Below, one piece after another: positions 12,123 through 23,397 of a DNA stretch of 64,000 nt. Positions within the stretch are counted from its first letter, which is position 1. Each line of letters starts with the position of its first letter. The DNA comes from Henckelia pumila. Taxonomy: Eukaryota > Streptophyta > Magnoliopsida > Lamiales > Gesneriaceae. Under the pieces are notes generated by a model. The model was not told the DNA's origin, did no database searches, and was given only the letters and a program-made list of their open reading frames with translations. Location: NCBI RefSeq assembly GCF_033568475.1, contig NW_027331831.1, positions 15,500,001 through 15,564,000 on the forward strand, in the 5' to 3' direction. Made by a program: the position numbers and the translations under genes.

Positions 12123-12698
12123 ATATATATGTGTGTGTATGGAATTTGAAGGGTTGTAAGATGGTTTGCAATTTTCCATGCATGCCTTGTAATTTTCCAT
12201 GCATGTTTAATTGTACCCATTAAATCCTTAACCATTAATATATTATTATGAATAATATATACATATAACACACAATATTCCATTCCAATTCAAGGTAGTG
12301 GCCGAAACATTCTTTAAAAATTCTCTCCAATTTTTCTTTCATTTTGAGGAAGAATTAAAATGATATCTCAATGAAAAATCCTCTAAATATTCTAGTGCAT
12401 ATTTAGAGAGGATTTAAATCGTCTAGTCGTGGACCTAATTCGGAGGCTCGAAGAGTTGAATCCATTTTGAGCAAGGAGTGCTCTTGGAAGCTTGTAGATT
12501 GAGTCTACCATTTTTCAAGAGCCTAGTTGTTTATCAACTTGGTTGGAGCCATAAATCAATCTTTGAGATTGATAGGTAAAATTCTAAACACCCTATGGTT
12601 GTTTAACTTTTGAATACTACACAAGTGCTCGGTTTTATTTTATTAAAAATTTTATATTTCCGCTGCGTTTCCGGGCACGAGTTAACCGATCCCCTTCA
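10485..12698 (+). repeat. Cop-1 5' LTR
   Basis: The LTR is 2214 bp. It contains a (TA)n run at 12075-12119, four bp longer than in the 3' LTR. A diverged relative of its central part, in reverse orientation, is the solo LTR at 47160-49019. Candidate TATA sequences (cttataaagg near 11620) are weak, so the transcription start is not placed. Confidence 0.95.
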
Positions 12699-12699
12699 G

Positions 12700-12712
12700 T
12701 GGTATCAGAGCC
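12700..12712 (+). other. Cop-1 primer-binding site (initiator Met tRNA type)
   Basis: The sequence tggtatcagagcc lies one base after the 5' LTR. It is the usual complement to the 3' end of plant initiator tRNA-Met used to prime first-strand cDNA. Confidence 0.9.
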
Positions 12713-12830
12713 TAGGTTACTCCTTTGTGTAGTATTTGTTGGATATTATGTTGAGGTCAATTTCTAACCGCATGAGAAAATCAATATTTTAACATTTAGG
12801 GAAAATTTTATAAAAAAATTTTTTTTTATT

Positions 12831-12886
12831 TTCGGGCAGCCCTTGGGCTGCCCGAAGGTGTACTAGGGGCAGCCGTGGGCTGCCCC
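12831..12886 (+). promoter_or_regulatory. twin perfect GC-rich hairpins downstream of the Cop-1 primer site
   Basis: Hairpin 1 has 12-bp perfect arms, 12831-12842 (ttcgggcagccc) and 12845-12856 (gggctgcccgaa), with two bases between. Hairpin 2 has 9-bp perfect arms, 12866-12874 (ggggcagcc) and 12878-12886 (ggctgcccc), with three bases between. The arms share the core ggcagcc, so the two hairpins can also pair with each other or between two RNA copies. The surroundings are runs of A and T. This is where retroviral dimerisation and packaging signals sit, but that role here is inference. Confidence 0.7.
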
Positions 12887-14375
12887 ATATTTTTTAAATA
12901 AAAAAAAAAAAATTTTGGCCGGAATCCGGCGACGGAGTTTCGGTGACGACTATGACGACTTGAGTTTTTTCAAAAGGCGTTTTGGAATATCATGTGTCAT
13001 AGGCCCTAAATTGTTAAATATATTATAGTTGATTTTTATGAAAAAAAATTTAAACTTTATAATATGTGATTTTTCTCATAAAATAAATAGTTAAAGTGTG
13101 ACTTTGATTATTTATAGTAAATTGTGATTTACAAGAAATTCAATTATAAATAAATTAATTTGAAAGTAAACAAAGGTGTTTGTTTATTTTGTTAATTTAT
13201 TTTATAATTGTGGTGGTTAGTGATTGGACCAAGATATATAATATTTGATCAATTAATTATTGAGATAATTAATTGATGGTGTATGATATGTGATATTATG
13301 CATGAAGGATGATTAAAAGCCCAATACCAATTTGCTAGGTGTATGCTAGGATATTTTGTGTTGAATGGTTGTAATAATTATCAAATTACAAAGTGGGCTT
13401 GGTTTATGGCCCGTTCCCACCCCATGAGATGTATCCCTATTTGCCATGGATATTTTCATGTAAAATATTTAATAGCGGAAGTTCAAAATTGGAAGATGGT
13501 GGGCCATGATGAATTATGAAGATTCAAGACATGTAAATATTGGAAGCTTATGTAATTGTTGCATTTGCATCCCATGCATTCCCTAGGAATTGGACCTAGG
13601 CCTGTGTTTGGCTCACATGGGCCAAATAGTTATTGGGGCGATTAATCATCCTTATTAATTAGTATGTGCGTTATTATTTTATAATAACAAAGTTGCATGA
13701 ATCCGGCAAACATACGATCAAACATGGCGATCTTTAAAATTAATGATGAGACCTTTTCAAAATTAAAAACCCTCATTTTGAATAAGATTCAAAATTTATA
13801 TCAAGCCCGAAAAGGGGAATTATAAATTTGTTTATAATTTCCATGTCTTCCATCGACAATGGATGCATGACGAACGCTACCCGTATTCAATGCTCGGCTC
13901 ATATTATTGGGGGGCTTGAATGCCGGAAAGCTGTGACATCCATTGACATGGTGATGTGAACTACGTGGAACTCCCATGACTTCGGCTCATATTATTGGGG
14001 AACTCATGGCGACCGTCCATTAAGGTTCGATATCGATGGGTAAGGCTTGACACGTAAAGATGAACGACGTCATATTATTGGGTCCTAATCAAGCGTGAGA
14101 CAAAAGTTTACGTAAGGGTTGCATGGAGATGCAATTGGAAACTACCTTTTAGAAATTATGATTGGCTGATATTATTCGGAATCGTAATTGGCTAATTGGA
14201 CCTTATGTACCTACTGAGGAAAGGAGTTTTCCGTTTTTACTAGAGGGTAGTAAAAATGTCAAAACAGTGGGAGTAAATATTTATAAAGTTAAAGTCCATA
14301 CTTTATATCTTATTAAATATTTTAAAATAGTCATTGACATTTATCTGTTATTATTTTTCAGTACAAGTTTTGACA
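12887..14375 (+). other. Cop-1 non-coding leader
   Basis: About 1.5 kb separates the hairpins from the gag ATG, with many stops in all frames. A phrase catattattgg recurs at 13900, 13988 and 14071, with a weaker copy at 14168, giving an irregular 83-97 bp spacing. The last part, ttatttttcag at 14351-14361, looks like a splice acceptor 15 bp before the ATG, so the leader may be spliced in the gag-pol mRNA. No donor is certain. Confidence 0.55.
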
Positions 14376-17300
14376 ATGTCATCAATTCGCAATCCGTTGT
14401 CTGCAATACTCGACAAACATTTACTGACCGGTCCAAATTACCTCGATTGGCTAAGAAATTTGAAAATTGTCTTGAACTCGGAAAAGATTGCATACACACT
14501 TGATGAGTCGCCCCCTGATACGGCTCCGACTGATTGTAGCCCTGAGGAGCTACAGACTTACAAGGATTGGTGTGACCATGACTTGAAAGCCAAGTGTTAT
14601 ATGCAGGCTTCTATGAATGATGAGCTTCAGCGACGTTTTGAGAGTGCAAATCATGCTGCTGACATTCATTTGCATCTCAAAGAACTTTTTGGTGAACAAA
14701 CACGCCCTCTTCGACATGCGATTGTCAAGGAGCTAATCACTTTGCGCATGCGAGATGGGGCTTCGGTTCATGAGCATGGCCTGAAGTTGATTGGGCTCGT
14801 GGAGAAACTCGTTAGCATGGATCTTGTGCTACCAACTGAGTTGACCACAGACGTGTTGCTCTTGTCACTGCCTAGCTCATTTGATCCTTTTGTGGTGAAT
14901 TTCAACATGAACAGGTTAGATCCAACCCTTGAGGAGTTGGTTAACATGCTTGTTACGTTTGAATCCACAATCAAGAAAGAGAAGCCGGTTCTTTATGTGG
15001 GATCTTCATCTGGTTCAAAGAATAGACCACATGGGAAGGGAAAGAAGCGTTCCTTCCATGCTCCCAAAAAGAACGTGCCCTTGAAGAGGCAAACTCCGAG
15101 TCCCGTTGTGGTAGCCACACCAGTTAAGGCTAACAAGACTAATGACGTCTGTCATCACTGTAAGAAACCTGGACATTGGAAGCGAAATTGCAAGGAATAT
15201 CTTGACCAGAATGGTTCTGGAAAAGGTATGTTCTACATTGAAGTAAACATTTCACTTAACTCTTCTTCTTGGGTATTGGATACCGGCTGTGGCTCACATC
15301 TCTGTAATGATTTGCAGGTGATGGCAAGAAGTAGGAGACTCAGAGATGGTGAGACCTTCTTGAGGATGGGCAATGGGGCAAGAGTTGCAGCCAAAGCTAT
15401 TGGAGATGTTTACTTATTGTTGAACAATGATTTTAAATTATGTTTGAGAGATGTTTTGTTTGTACCAGAATTGGTGAAAAACATTGTTTCCATTTCTATG
15501 CTTGATAAAGATGGATATTCTTGTTTATTTGGCAAAGGTGTTTGCAATATTTACAAGAATGAATGTTTAATTGGTACAGGACAATTGGAAAATGATCTCT
15601 ATAATTTAAAATTAAAAGATATTCCTATGTATAATGTCCAAGAGATATCAACAACATCCAAAAGAAAACAAGATACTCTAAATCCAGCACACTTATGGCA
15701 TGCTCGATTAGGTCATATATCTTTTAAAAGGATGAACAAGCTAGTGGGAGAAGGCATGTTTGATATGTCTGATATTAATTCTCTTACTACTTGTGAACCC
15801 TGTCTAAAAGGAAAGATGACCAAAATTCCCTTTAAGGGCCATGTGGAGCGAGCCAAGGGACTGTTGGATTTGATCCATACAGATGTGTGTGGTCCACTTA
15901 GCATCACCACTAAGCACGGACATTCTTACTTCATTACCTTTACCGATGACTTCTCTAGGTATGGGTATGTGTATTTGATGAAATACAAATCTGAAGCTTT
16001 TGAAAAGTTCAAAGAATTCAGAAATGAAGTAGAAAAACAATTGGGACAAAGCATCAAGGCACTTCAATCGGATCGAGGTGGTGAATACTTGAGTACTGAA
16101 TTCCAAGAGTATCTTAGGGAGAATGGGATTCTCTCACAGTGGACTCCTCCTGGTACACCTCAGTTGAATGGTGTTTCAGAACGTCGTAATCGAACTTTGA
16201 TGGACATGGTTCGGTCTATGATGGGGTTCACGGAGTTGCCGCCATCCTTTTGGGGATATGCACTTGAGACAGCGGCACTGTTGTTGAACAATGTCCATTC
16301 AAAGGCAGTTGATAAGACACCATATGAGATATGGATGGGAAAATCTCCAAAGTATTCTTATCTAAGAATATGGGGATGCCCTGCTTATGTGAAGCAGATA
16401 GTGGGAGATAAATTGGATGCTCGATCCATTTTATGCTACTTCGTGGGATATCCAAGGAATTCGGTTGGATATTATTTCTATCATCCCAAAGAAACAAAGG
16501 TGTTTGTTTCTAGGAATGCAACCTTCTTGGAGAAGGAATTTCTGTTGGATAGAAAATGGGAGATGATAGAACTCGAAGAAGTTCGAGAAACACCCACGAT
16601 TATGGAACCCACACCCGAACAGCCAAGAGAGGAGACACTAGCTCCTAGAAGATCCGAGAGGATCTCAAGACCACCTATGAGGTATGGTCTGCTTCTTGAA
16701 GAGGGCCAAGATGAGCCTGACCATGGATGTGATCCAAGGACCTTCAAGGAAGCATTGTCTGATGCCGATTCATCCAAGTGGCTTGAAGCTATGGAATCTG
16801 AGATGAATTCCATGTATTCGAACCAAGTGTGGAATCTTGTGGATCCACCTGAAGGAATTGTTCCTATAGGGTGTAAATGGATTTACAAGAGGAAGCTTGG
16901 GACGGATGGGAAGGTTCTGACCTTCAAGGCTCGATTGGTGGCAAAAGGTTATACTCAAAGGCAAGGAGTTGACTTTGAAGAAATTTTTTCTCCAGTCGCA
17001 ATGTTCAAGTCCATAAGGATATTGCTTGCCATTGCCGCATGGTATGACTATGAAATATGGCAAATGGATGTGAAGACAGCTTTTCTTAATGGGGATATTA
17101 AGGAAGAAATTTACATGTCTCAACCTGAAGGGTTCACATCTATTGGAAGTGAGCATAAAGTATGCAAACTTCAGAGATCTATCTATGGTCTCAAACAGGC
17201 ATCTAGGAGCTGGAACCTCAGATTTGATGGTACAATCAAAGAGTTTGGGTTTACTAAGAATCCTGAGGAACCATGTGTGTATAAGAAGGTCAGTGGGAGT

Positions 17301-18308
17301 GCTGTGACATTCCTAATACTTTATGTTGATGACATTCTACTCATTGGGAATGATGTAGGAATGTTGCAATCAACTAAAGTATGGTTATCGAGTAAGTTCT
17401 CGATGAAGGACTTGGGTGAAGCATCTTTTGTATTGGGAATACAAATCTATCGGAATAGATCGAAAAGATTGCTTGGTCTCACCCAGTCCACATACATTGA
17501 TACCATCGTTAAGAGGTTCTCGATGGATGAGTCCAAGAGAGGACATCTACCAATGTGTCATGGCGTGTCTCTATCCAAGTCCATGTCTCCCAAAAATGAT
17601 GCAGAGATAGAGACGATGACACGCATTCCATATGCATCTGCAATTGGTAGTATCATGTATGCGATGATATCTACACGTCCTGACGTGGCCTTTGCACTTA
17701 GTGTTACAAGTAGATATCAATCGAACCCTGGTCTTCCACACTGGAAAGCTGTGAAAGACATTCTCAAGTATTTGAGAAAGACTAAGAATATGTTCTTGGT
17801 TTATGGGGGTGGAGAACTAAAATTGGAAGGCTATACCGACTCTAGCTTCCAAAGCGATGTTGATGATTCGAAGTCAACTTCCGGTTTTATATTCATGCTC
17901 AATGGTGCTGCTGTTTGTTGGAAGAGTTCCAAGCAAAATAGCACTGCGGATTCAACCACTGAGGCAGAATATATTGCTGCATCCGATGCTGCAAAGGAAG
18001 CTGTTTGGATTAGGAATTTCGTCCAAGAGTTGGGTGTTATTCCTAATGGAGTTGATCCAGTCCCGGTGTACTGCGACAACACTGGTGCAGTTGCTCAGGC
18101 AAAAGAACCAAGGTCTCATCAGAAATCCAAACATGTACTGAGAAAATATCACATCATCCGGGAAATTGTGGAACGAGGAGATGTCTTGTTAGACAGAGTC
18201 GCCTCCGCAGATAATGTTGCTGATCCACTAACTAAGCCTTTACCAGGACCATTGTTCGAAAAGCATCGCGAATCAATGGGTTTGAAGAATATGGGTAGTT
18301 GGCTCTAG
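14376..18308 (+). CDS. Cop-1 gag-pol polyprotein (copia), intact
   Basis: The frame is open for 1310 residues from the ATG at 14376; a start at 14334 would add 14 residues, but the later ATG begins the usual copia gag sequence (SSIRNPLSAILDKHLLTGPN). In order: gag with YLDWLRNLKIVL; CCHC knuckle at residues 259-272; protease Asp 302 (LDTGCGSHLC); pre-integrase HARLGHISFKRM; integrase catalytic Asp 503 (HTDVCGPL), Asp 566 (SDRGGEY) and Glu 602, with the 35-residue spacing kept; RT with YVDD at 983-986; RNase H Asp 1155, Glu 1196 and Asp 1234, ending DPLTKPLPGPLF. No catalytic residue I can check is missing. The length matches active copia elements. All functions for cytoplasmic particle assembly, cDNA synthesis and integration are therefore present in principle. 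Confidence 0.95.
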   Translation: MSSIRNPLSAILDKHLLTGPNYLDWLRNLKIVLNSEKIAYTLDESPPDTAPTDCSPEELQTYKDWCDHDLKAKCYMQASMNDELQRRFESANHAADIHLHLKELFGEQTRPLRHAIVKELITLRMRDGASVHEHGLKLIGLVEKLVSMDLVLPTELTTDVLLLSLPSSFDPFVVNFNMNRLDPTLEELVNMLVTFESTIKKEKPVLYVGSSSGSKNRPHGKGKKRSFHAPKKNVPLKRQTPSPVVVATPVKANKTNDVCHHCKKPGHWKRNCKEYLDQNGSGKGMFYIEVNISLNSSSWVLDTGCGSHLCNDLQVMARSRRLRDGETFLRMGNGARVAAKAIGDVYLLLNNDFKLCLRDVLFVPELVKNIVSISMLDKDGYSCLFGKGVCNIYKNECLIGTGQLENDLYNLKLKDIPMYNVQEISTTSKRKQDTLNPAHLWHARLGHISFKRMNKLVGEGMFDMSDINSLTTCEPCLKGKMTKIPFKGHVERAKGLLDLIHTDVCGPLSITTKHGHSYFITFTDDFSRYGYVYLMKYKSEAFEKFKEFRNEVEKQLGQSIKALQSDRGGEYLSTEFQEYLRENGILSQWTPPGTPQLNGVSERRNRTLMDMVRSMMGFTELPPSFWGYALETAALLLNNVHSKAVDKTPYEIWMGKSPKYSYLRIWGCPAYVKQIVGDKLDARSILCYFVGYPRNSVGYYFYHPKETKVFVSRNATFLEKEFLLDRKWEMIELEEVRETPTIMEPTPEQPREETLAPRRSERISRPPMRYGLLLEEGQDEPDHGCDPRTFKEALSDADSSKWLEAMESEMNSMYSNQVWNLVDPPEGIVPIGCKWIYKRKLGTDGKVLTFKARLVAKGYTQRQGVDFEEIFSPVAMFKSIRILLAIAAWYDYEIWQMDVKTAFLNGDIKEEIYMSQPEGFTSIGSEHKVCKLQRSIYGLKQASRSWNLRFDGTIKEFGFTKNPEEPCVYKKVSGSAVTFLILYVDDILLIGNDVGMLQSTKVWLSSKFSMKDLGEASFVLGIQIYRNRSKRLLGLTQSTYIDTIVKRFSMDESKRGHLPMCHGVSLSKSMSPKNDAEIETMTRIPYASAIGSIMYAMISTRPDVAFALSVTSRYQSNPGLPHWKAVKDILKYLRKTKNMFLVYGGGELKLEGYTDSSFQSDVDDSKSTSGFIFMLNGAAVCWKSSKQNSTADSTTEAEYIAASDAAKEAVWIRNFVQELGVIPNGVDPVPVYCDNTGAVAQAKEPRSHQKSKHVLRKYHIIREIVERGDVLLDRVASADNVADPLTKPLPGPLFEKHRESMGLKNMGSWL

Positions 18309-18322
18309 TGCAAGTGGGAGAT
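18309..18322 (+). other. Cop-1 polypurine tract
   Basis: The sequence tgcaagtgggagat lies directly before the 3' LTR and supplies the purine run that primes plus-strand synthesis. Confidence 0.8.
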
Positions 18323-19909
18323 TGTTAGAATTGGTGCCCGTCGAGCCAATGTGTTGGCCGATGGTCCTTGAGAGAACTCTTGTATGACAATCTTTGTTTT
18401 AATAATATTTGACATTATTTTATTTGGCACATCTTTATCTTTATACCCATGCAAGCTGCATAGATAAAGCCCTTGAATATACAAATAGTAGAAAGAATAT
18501 GAGATGGTCATGTGATGACTATCATGAAACTCATATTTGGAATACTGTATATTCTAAACTGTTCCTAGTCGATTCAGCCGCCATAAAGAAGGATAAAGGC
18601 CGCTCGAGCTTGAGACTAGTATTTGCGATGTGAGTACCATGTTTCATTGGTAGGGGACATGGAGATGTCCAAGCATGCAAATAGGTGCTCCTTGTAGAGT
18701 GCACTGAACAACCCTCCCTAAAGGATTTTCCAAGTGGTTCTCACTTATCGAGTGGATAAGTCCTAGTTTATGGTTGTACACCATTAGTCCTATAACCCGG
18801 GACAACATGGAGACTCTATATGCTAGTGCTTCACTTTGACTTGTTTACCGACTCATCTGGGGTCATCAGGTGGCAATGTTGGGTGTTGTGACGAAACATA
18901 TAGGAGTCAATGCATTGTAGTCGGGGATTCACCGCTTACCTACGGGTATGGATATCCTATGTTATATCATGCATACGTAGCTTGAAATCTCTGATCAGAG
19001 TAAGTGGTAATTAAGAAAGGAGTTTCTTGAATTACACTTTCGATGCAACTACGGCATGACACATAGTTATCGATTCAATGACAACTCTCGATAAACCAAT
19101 GGTTGTCGAATCGGTCGGGATATATGAGTTGAAGGGACCGTACTGTACGCTAACCATAATTGATTGGTTCTTGCAGGCACTATCATTTGATACCTAGGGA
19201 GTCATGTAAGCAATGCTGCTAGATGTTTACATGACTGGTTGGGTACTATCAGACTTGAGTTTTCTGACGTTCTTATTATCAATGTGTTGATTAATAAAAA
19301 TGGAGCTATCTAGGGTATGCTCATATAAGGGACTTGTTGATCCTGAATCACATGGAGATGTGAACCCACTGCTAGTTGTATCAGTGAACCATTGAGGGTC
19401 ACACAAGTACTAGCTTTCTAGATCCCGTTGAGATTAAAATTAGTTCATTGTGTTGAACAACTTATAAAGGAGTTTATAAGTAAAATAAATTGGAAGTTTG
19501 ACTTCTTAATTGGAGAATGAATGGAATAAGTAACTTTTAATTTGTGAATGTGTTCCAAGATTAAAAGTTGACTTAAAATAATTAGTTTATGAAAATGGTG
19601 ATTTTCTAAACTATTATTTTGAACTTAGTTAATTAATTCAAGTGTTGAATTAATTTAACACTAGTAGGAATTTTAATGTATAAATAATTAAATTAATTCA
19701 AGTGTTGAATTAATTAAACACTATTGAGTCTAGTAGAGCTCAAATTTAATATAGTGTTGTATAATTATTGATACTAGTGGACTTGAATGGGTTCAAGTTA
19801 AATTTAATTAATTGATTAAACTTAAATGGGTTTAGGTTTAATAATTAATTAAAATTAAGTTCAAATTACAATTAAATATATATATATTTATATATGTATA
19901 TATATAGGC

Positions 19910-19956
<47 letters not shown>

Positions 19957-20532
19957 ATATATATGTGTGTGTATGGAATTTGAAGGGTTGTAAGATGGTT
20001 TGCAATTTTCCATGCATGCCTTGTAATTTTCCATGCATGTTTAATTGTACCCATTAAATCCTTAACCATTAATATATTATTATGAATAATATATACATAT
20101 AACACACAATATTCCATTCCAATTCAAGGTAGTGGCCGAAACATTCTTTAAAAATTCTCTCCAATTTTTCTTTCATTTTGAGGAAGAATTAAAATGATAT
20201 CTCAATGAAAAATCCTCTAAATATTCTAGTGCATATTTAGAGAGGATTTAAATCGTCTAGTCGTGGACCTAATTCGGAGGCTCGAAGAGTTGAATCCATT
20301 TTGAGCAAGGAGTGCTCTTGGAAGCTTGTAGATTGAGTCTACCATTTTTCAAGAGCCTAGTTGTTTATCAACTTGGTTGGAGCCATAAATCAATCTTTGA
20401 GATTGATAGGTAAAATTCTAAACACCCTATGGTTGTTTAACTTTTGAATACTACACAAGTGCTCGGTTTTATTTTATTAAAAATTTTATATTTCCGCTGC
20501 GTTTCCGGGCACGAGTTAACCGATCCCCTTCA
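18323..20532 (+). repeat. Cop-1 3' LTR
   Basis: The LTR is 2210 bp and matches the 5' LTR base for base apart from G at 18945 (A at 11107) and a shorter TA run at 19913-19953. It ends exactly at the second GAGAA duplication, after which the Gy-A RT resumes. Confidence 0.95.
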
Positions 20533-21899
20533 GAGAAACCCTGAATAAATCTGCGATAGTAACCCGCTAAACCCATAAAACTCCGAATTTCAGGCACAGA
20601 AGTCGGTCTACGCTAGTTCATAACTGCCTCGATTTTGCTGGGATCGACAAAAATCCCAATCTCCAGAGATAATGTGACCATGAAAAACGACTTGGTCCAA
20701 CCAAAACTCGCACTTCGACAGTTTGGCAAACAATTGCTCGGCCCTCAAAATCTGCAAGACGGTCCTCAAATTCTTTGCATGGTCAGAACGGCTCTTTGAA
20801 TAGATAAGAATATCATCGATGAAAATAATAACAAACTCATCTAAGTACCGCTGAAAGATACGGTTTATCAATCCCATAAAGACTGCTGGAGCGTTAGTCA
20901 AACCGAACGACATGACAATAAACTCAAAGTGGCCATACCTCGTTCTAAATGCAGTCTTAGAAACATCCTCTTCCCGAACCCTCAGTTGATGATAGCCTGA
21001 CCTCAAATCGATTTTCGAATAAACACAAGAACCCTGCAACTGGTCAAAAAGATCATCTATTTGAGGTAAGGGATACCTGTTCTTTACTGTCGCTTGATTC
21101 AATTGACGGTAGTCAATGCAGAGTCTCATAGAACCATCTTTCTTTCGAACGAAAAGTACCGAAGCACCCCAAGGCGATACACTAGGTCGAATGTATCCCT
21201 TGGCAATCAAATCCTCCAACTGCTCCTTCAATTCCTTCAATTCAATCGGAGTCATTCGATATGGAGCTTTGGAAATTGGCTGAGTACCTGACAATAGTTC
21301 AATACTGAATTCTACCTCACGGATAGGCGGCAATCCAGGAATCTCATCCGGAAATACATCAGGAAACTCTCTAACCACTGGTATGTCAATCAACACCGGG
21401 CTATACTGCAAGAAATCCACTGCATATATCAGAAAACCCTCTGCTCCTTTCTTCAACAATCGGGTCATAGATAATACAGAAATTAAAGGGATTCTAGATC
21501 AAGAACCCTTACCAAAGAATCTCCACTCATCTGACATCTCTGGTATGAAACGGACTACCTTCTGAAAACAATCCACTGTAGCCCTGTACTTGGTCAAAAC
21601 ATCTATACCAACGATGCAGTCAAAATCAGACAAACCAAGTACAATACAGTCTAACTCGATCAAATTCCCTTCACTACTCAATTCACAATTCCGTACAAAT
21701 TTCATCGAAATAATACCTCCACCCAAAGGTGAAGTAACAGAAACCACGGTATGTAAAGGCTCACAAGGCAAGACATGCATCAAAACAAATTACTCAGAAA
21801 TAAAGGAGTGAGACGCACCCGTATCTATCAAAATATAAGCAGGATAACCAAAAATTGTAAAGTTACCTGCAATCACATCATCAGGTGCTGCCTGAGTCT
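20533..21899 (-). pseudogene. Gy-A protease and reverse transcriptase, broken
   Basis: The protease has [13 protein letters not shown] near 21825-21790, then a TAA at 21790 where relatives have Lys. RT follows in the same frame after a TGA at 21499 (usual Arg). Its fingers and palm motifs are readable: [45 protein letters not shown] and the catalytic [11 protein letters not shown] frameshift near 20650 (GDWDFCRS in place of the usual GDGISVDP) ends the long frame, and Cop-1 cuts the domain at 20532. RT would copy the genomic RNA in the particle. Confidence 0.9.
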
Positions 21900-22974
21900 G
21901 GTCCTCATTCAGAGCAAAAACTCTCTCCTGCTGTCAAAGAGGTTGGTTCAAGTTCTGGTTACCTCCTTGATGATTATGCTGTTGGGGCTGGAAAGAGTGA
22001 ACTGCATTCGCTTGACTCTGAGGCGGTGAGGATTGTCTAGAAGTATTTCCACTCTGCGCTTGCTCAGAACTCCGCTGAGGACAAATTCTAGCATAATGTC
22101 CCGTCTGCTGACAGATGTGGCAATTCCCAAAAATCCCTCTACACTGGTCGCTGGAGTGGCGACCTCCACATTTGTTACAAGAAGCTACAGAAGAACCTGA
22201 ACCCTGTCCAGAACTGAATTACTTCGAGCCACTAGAGCTCGAAGAACTACTTCCTGATTTCTTAAACTGTTTTACCTTCGGTCGGTAGTAATCCTTTCTG
22301 TTGCCTCCACTATTACCACCCTCGGATCTCTGAGGCTGATTCTGATATTGGGACGGTTGGGTTTGAAACTGTCTCTGTTGCTGCTGAGATGCAAACTGAT
22401 TCCCTCTCTGCCTCATTAGCCCTGCCTCAGCACCCTTGGCCTGATCCATTGCATCAGCAAAGTTATTGGGCCTCCCAGTATTCACAAGGGTGAAGATATC
22501 AGGATTCAAGCCGTTAATGAATTGGTCAGCCTTGGCTTCCTCATTGTCAGCAATGTGCGGCGCAAAATGCAACAAACTGTCAAACTTAGTGACATAATCT
22601 TCAATATTCATGTTCCCCTGTCTAAGGTTTGCAAACTCTACACCCTTATCTTTTCTGTAAGAAACTGGGAAAAACCTCTTATAAAATTCTGATTTGAAAA
22701 GATTCCAGGTGATGGCCGTACCTCGGTTCTCAATAGCTCTCTTTGTCGTGATCCACCAATTCTTTGCGACACCTCGCAATTGATGAATGACTAACCTGGT
22801 CCGGCGGTCATCAGAATAGTCAAGAGAGTCAAAAAGCTGATCTATATCATCTAACCAGCTCTCACAATCAACCGGGTTCTCTGTCTCCTTCAAAGTCGGC
22901 GGCTTGAAAGATTGGATCCTTTTCAATAAAGTTTCCATTGGCGTAGCGGTGACATCCATCTGATCGGTCACCAT
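21900..22974 (-). pseudogene. Gy-A gag with zinc knuckles, broken
   Basis: The frame from 22974 gives the retrotransposon gag core (CESWLDDIDQLFDSLDYSDD, KNWWITTKRAIENRG, then LRQGNMNIEDYVTKFDSLL). A Gln-rich and Ser-rich tail follows. A TAA at 22219 replaces the Gln seen in Gy-C. Beyond it two knuckles remain readable, CNKCGGRHSSDQC and CHICQQTGHYARIC, so the RNA-binding part is otherwise intact. A TGA at 21934 replaces Arg. Gag forms the particle and packages RNA. The whole gag-protease-RT region lies in one frame, which suggests the parent used a single polyprotein. Confidence 0.88.
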
Positions 22975-23397
22975 ACTGCCCTATTCGTTCGGAGGAGTGA
23001 TTACAGGCGGATTCTCATTCGGAGGAACAACTGGCGGTGGGTTCCTATTCAACATTCTTCGAGGACCCATAATCTGATAATCAAAGGTTAGGACATAGAT
23101 AATCACATTCCTATAATTCCATAATTCCACAAGGTCCAAAATCTCCTCTTAGAATAATACCACCAATTCGAGAATATTCGTATTCGATCCAGAAAACCAA
23201 CAATTGATATCTCAAGTAATTTCATGCTTAGAAATTTAAATCACATAATCACGTAATTCAAATAATGCTCAATCAATAAAGCATGCTCGCATCGTATTTA
23301 AAATAATCAGTTAAATAACTCAAACACATGCGAGAAACCAGTGCAAGCGGACTCAATCTACCCCGCTCACTTCTAAATTCAGTCCAAGATCTTATCT

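Larger units (their letters stand above)
10485..20532 (+). mobile_element. Cop-1: young, apparently complete Ty1/copia retrotransposon
   Basis: The element is 10,048 bp with LTRs 10485-12698 and 18323-20532, both TGTTAGAATTGG... to ...ATCCCCTTCA. It is flanked by the perfect duplication GAGAA (10480-10484 and 20533-20537). Comparing the LTRs, I find one substitution (A at 11107, G at 18945) and a 4-bp length difference in a TA run. The primer site, long leader, single intact gag-pol frame and polypurine tract are all present. LTRs of 2.2 kb are long for copia. The RNase H end (KHVLRKYHIIREI) and the LTR length suggest the Angela/Tork group, tentatively. It is the youngest datable insertion here and inserted opposite to Gy-A. 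Confidence 0.95.

Noticed and set aside
12000..12283. Open frames rich in Tyr and Ile
   Set aside because: They are translations of a TA microsatellite in the Cop-1 LTR.
16770..17156. Long antisense open frames under Cop-1 gag-pol
   Set aside because: They mirror conserved RT codons on the other strand and carry no own features.
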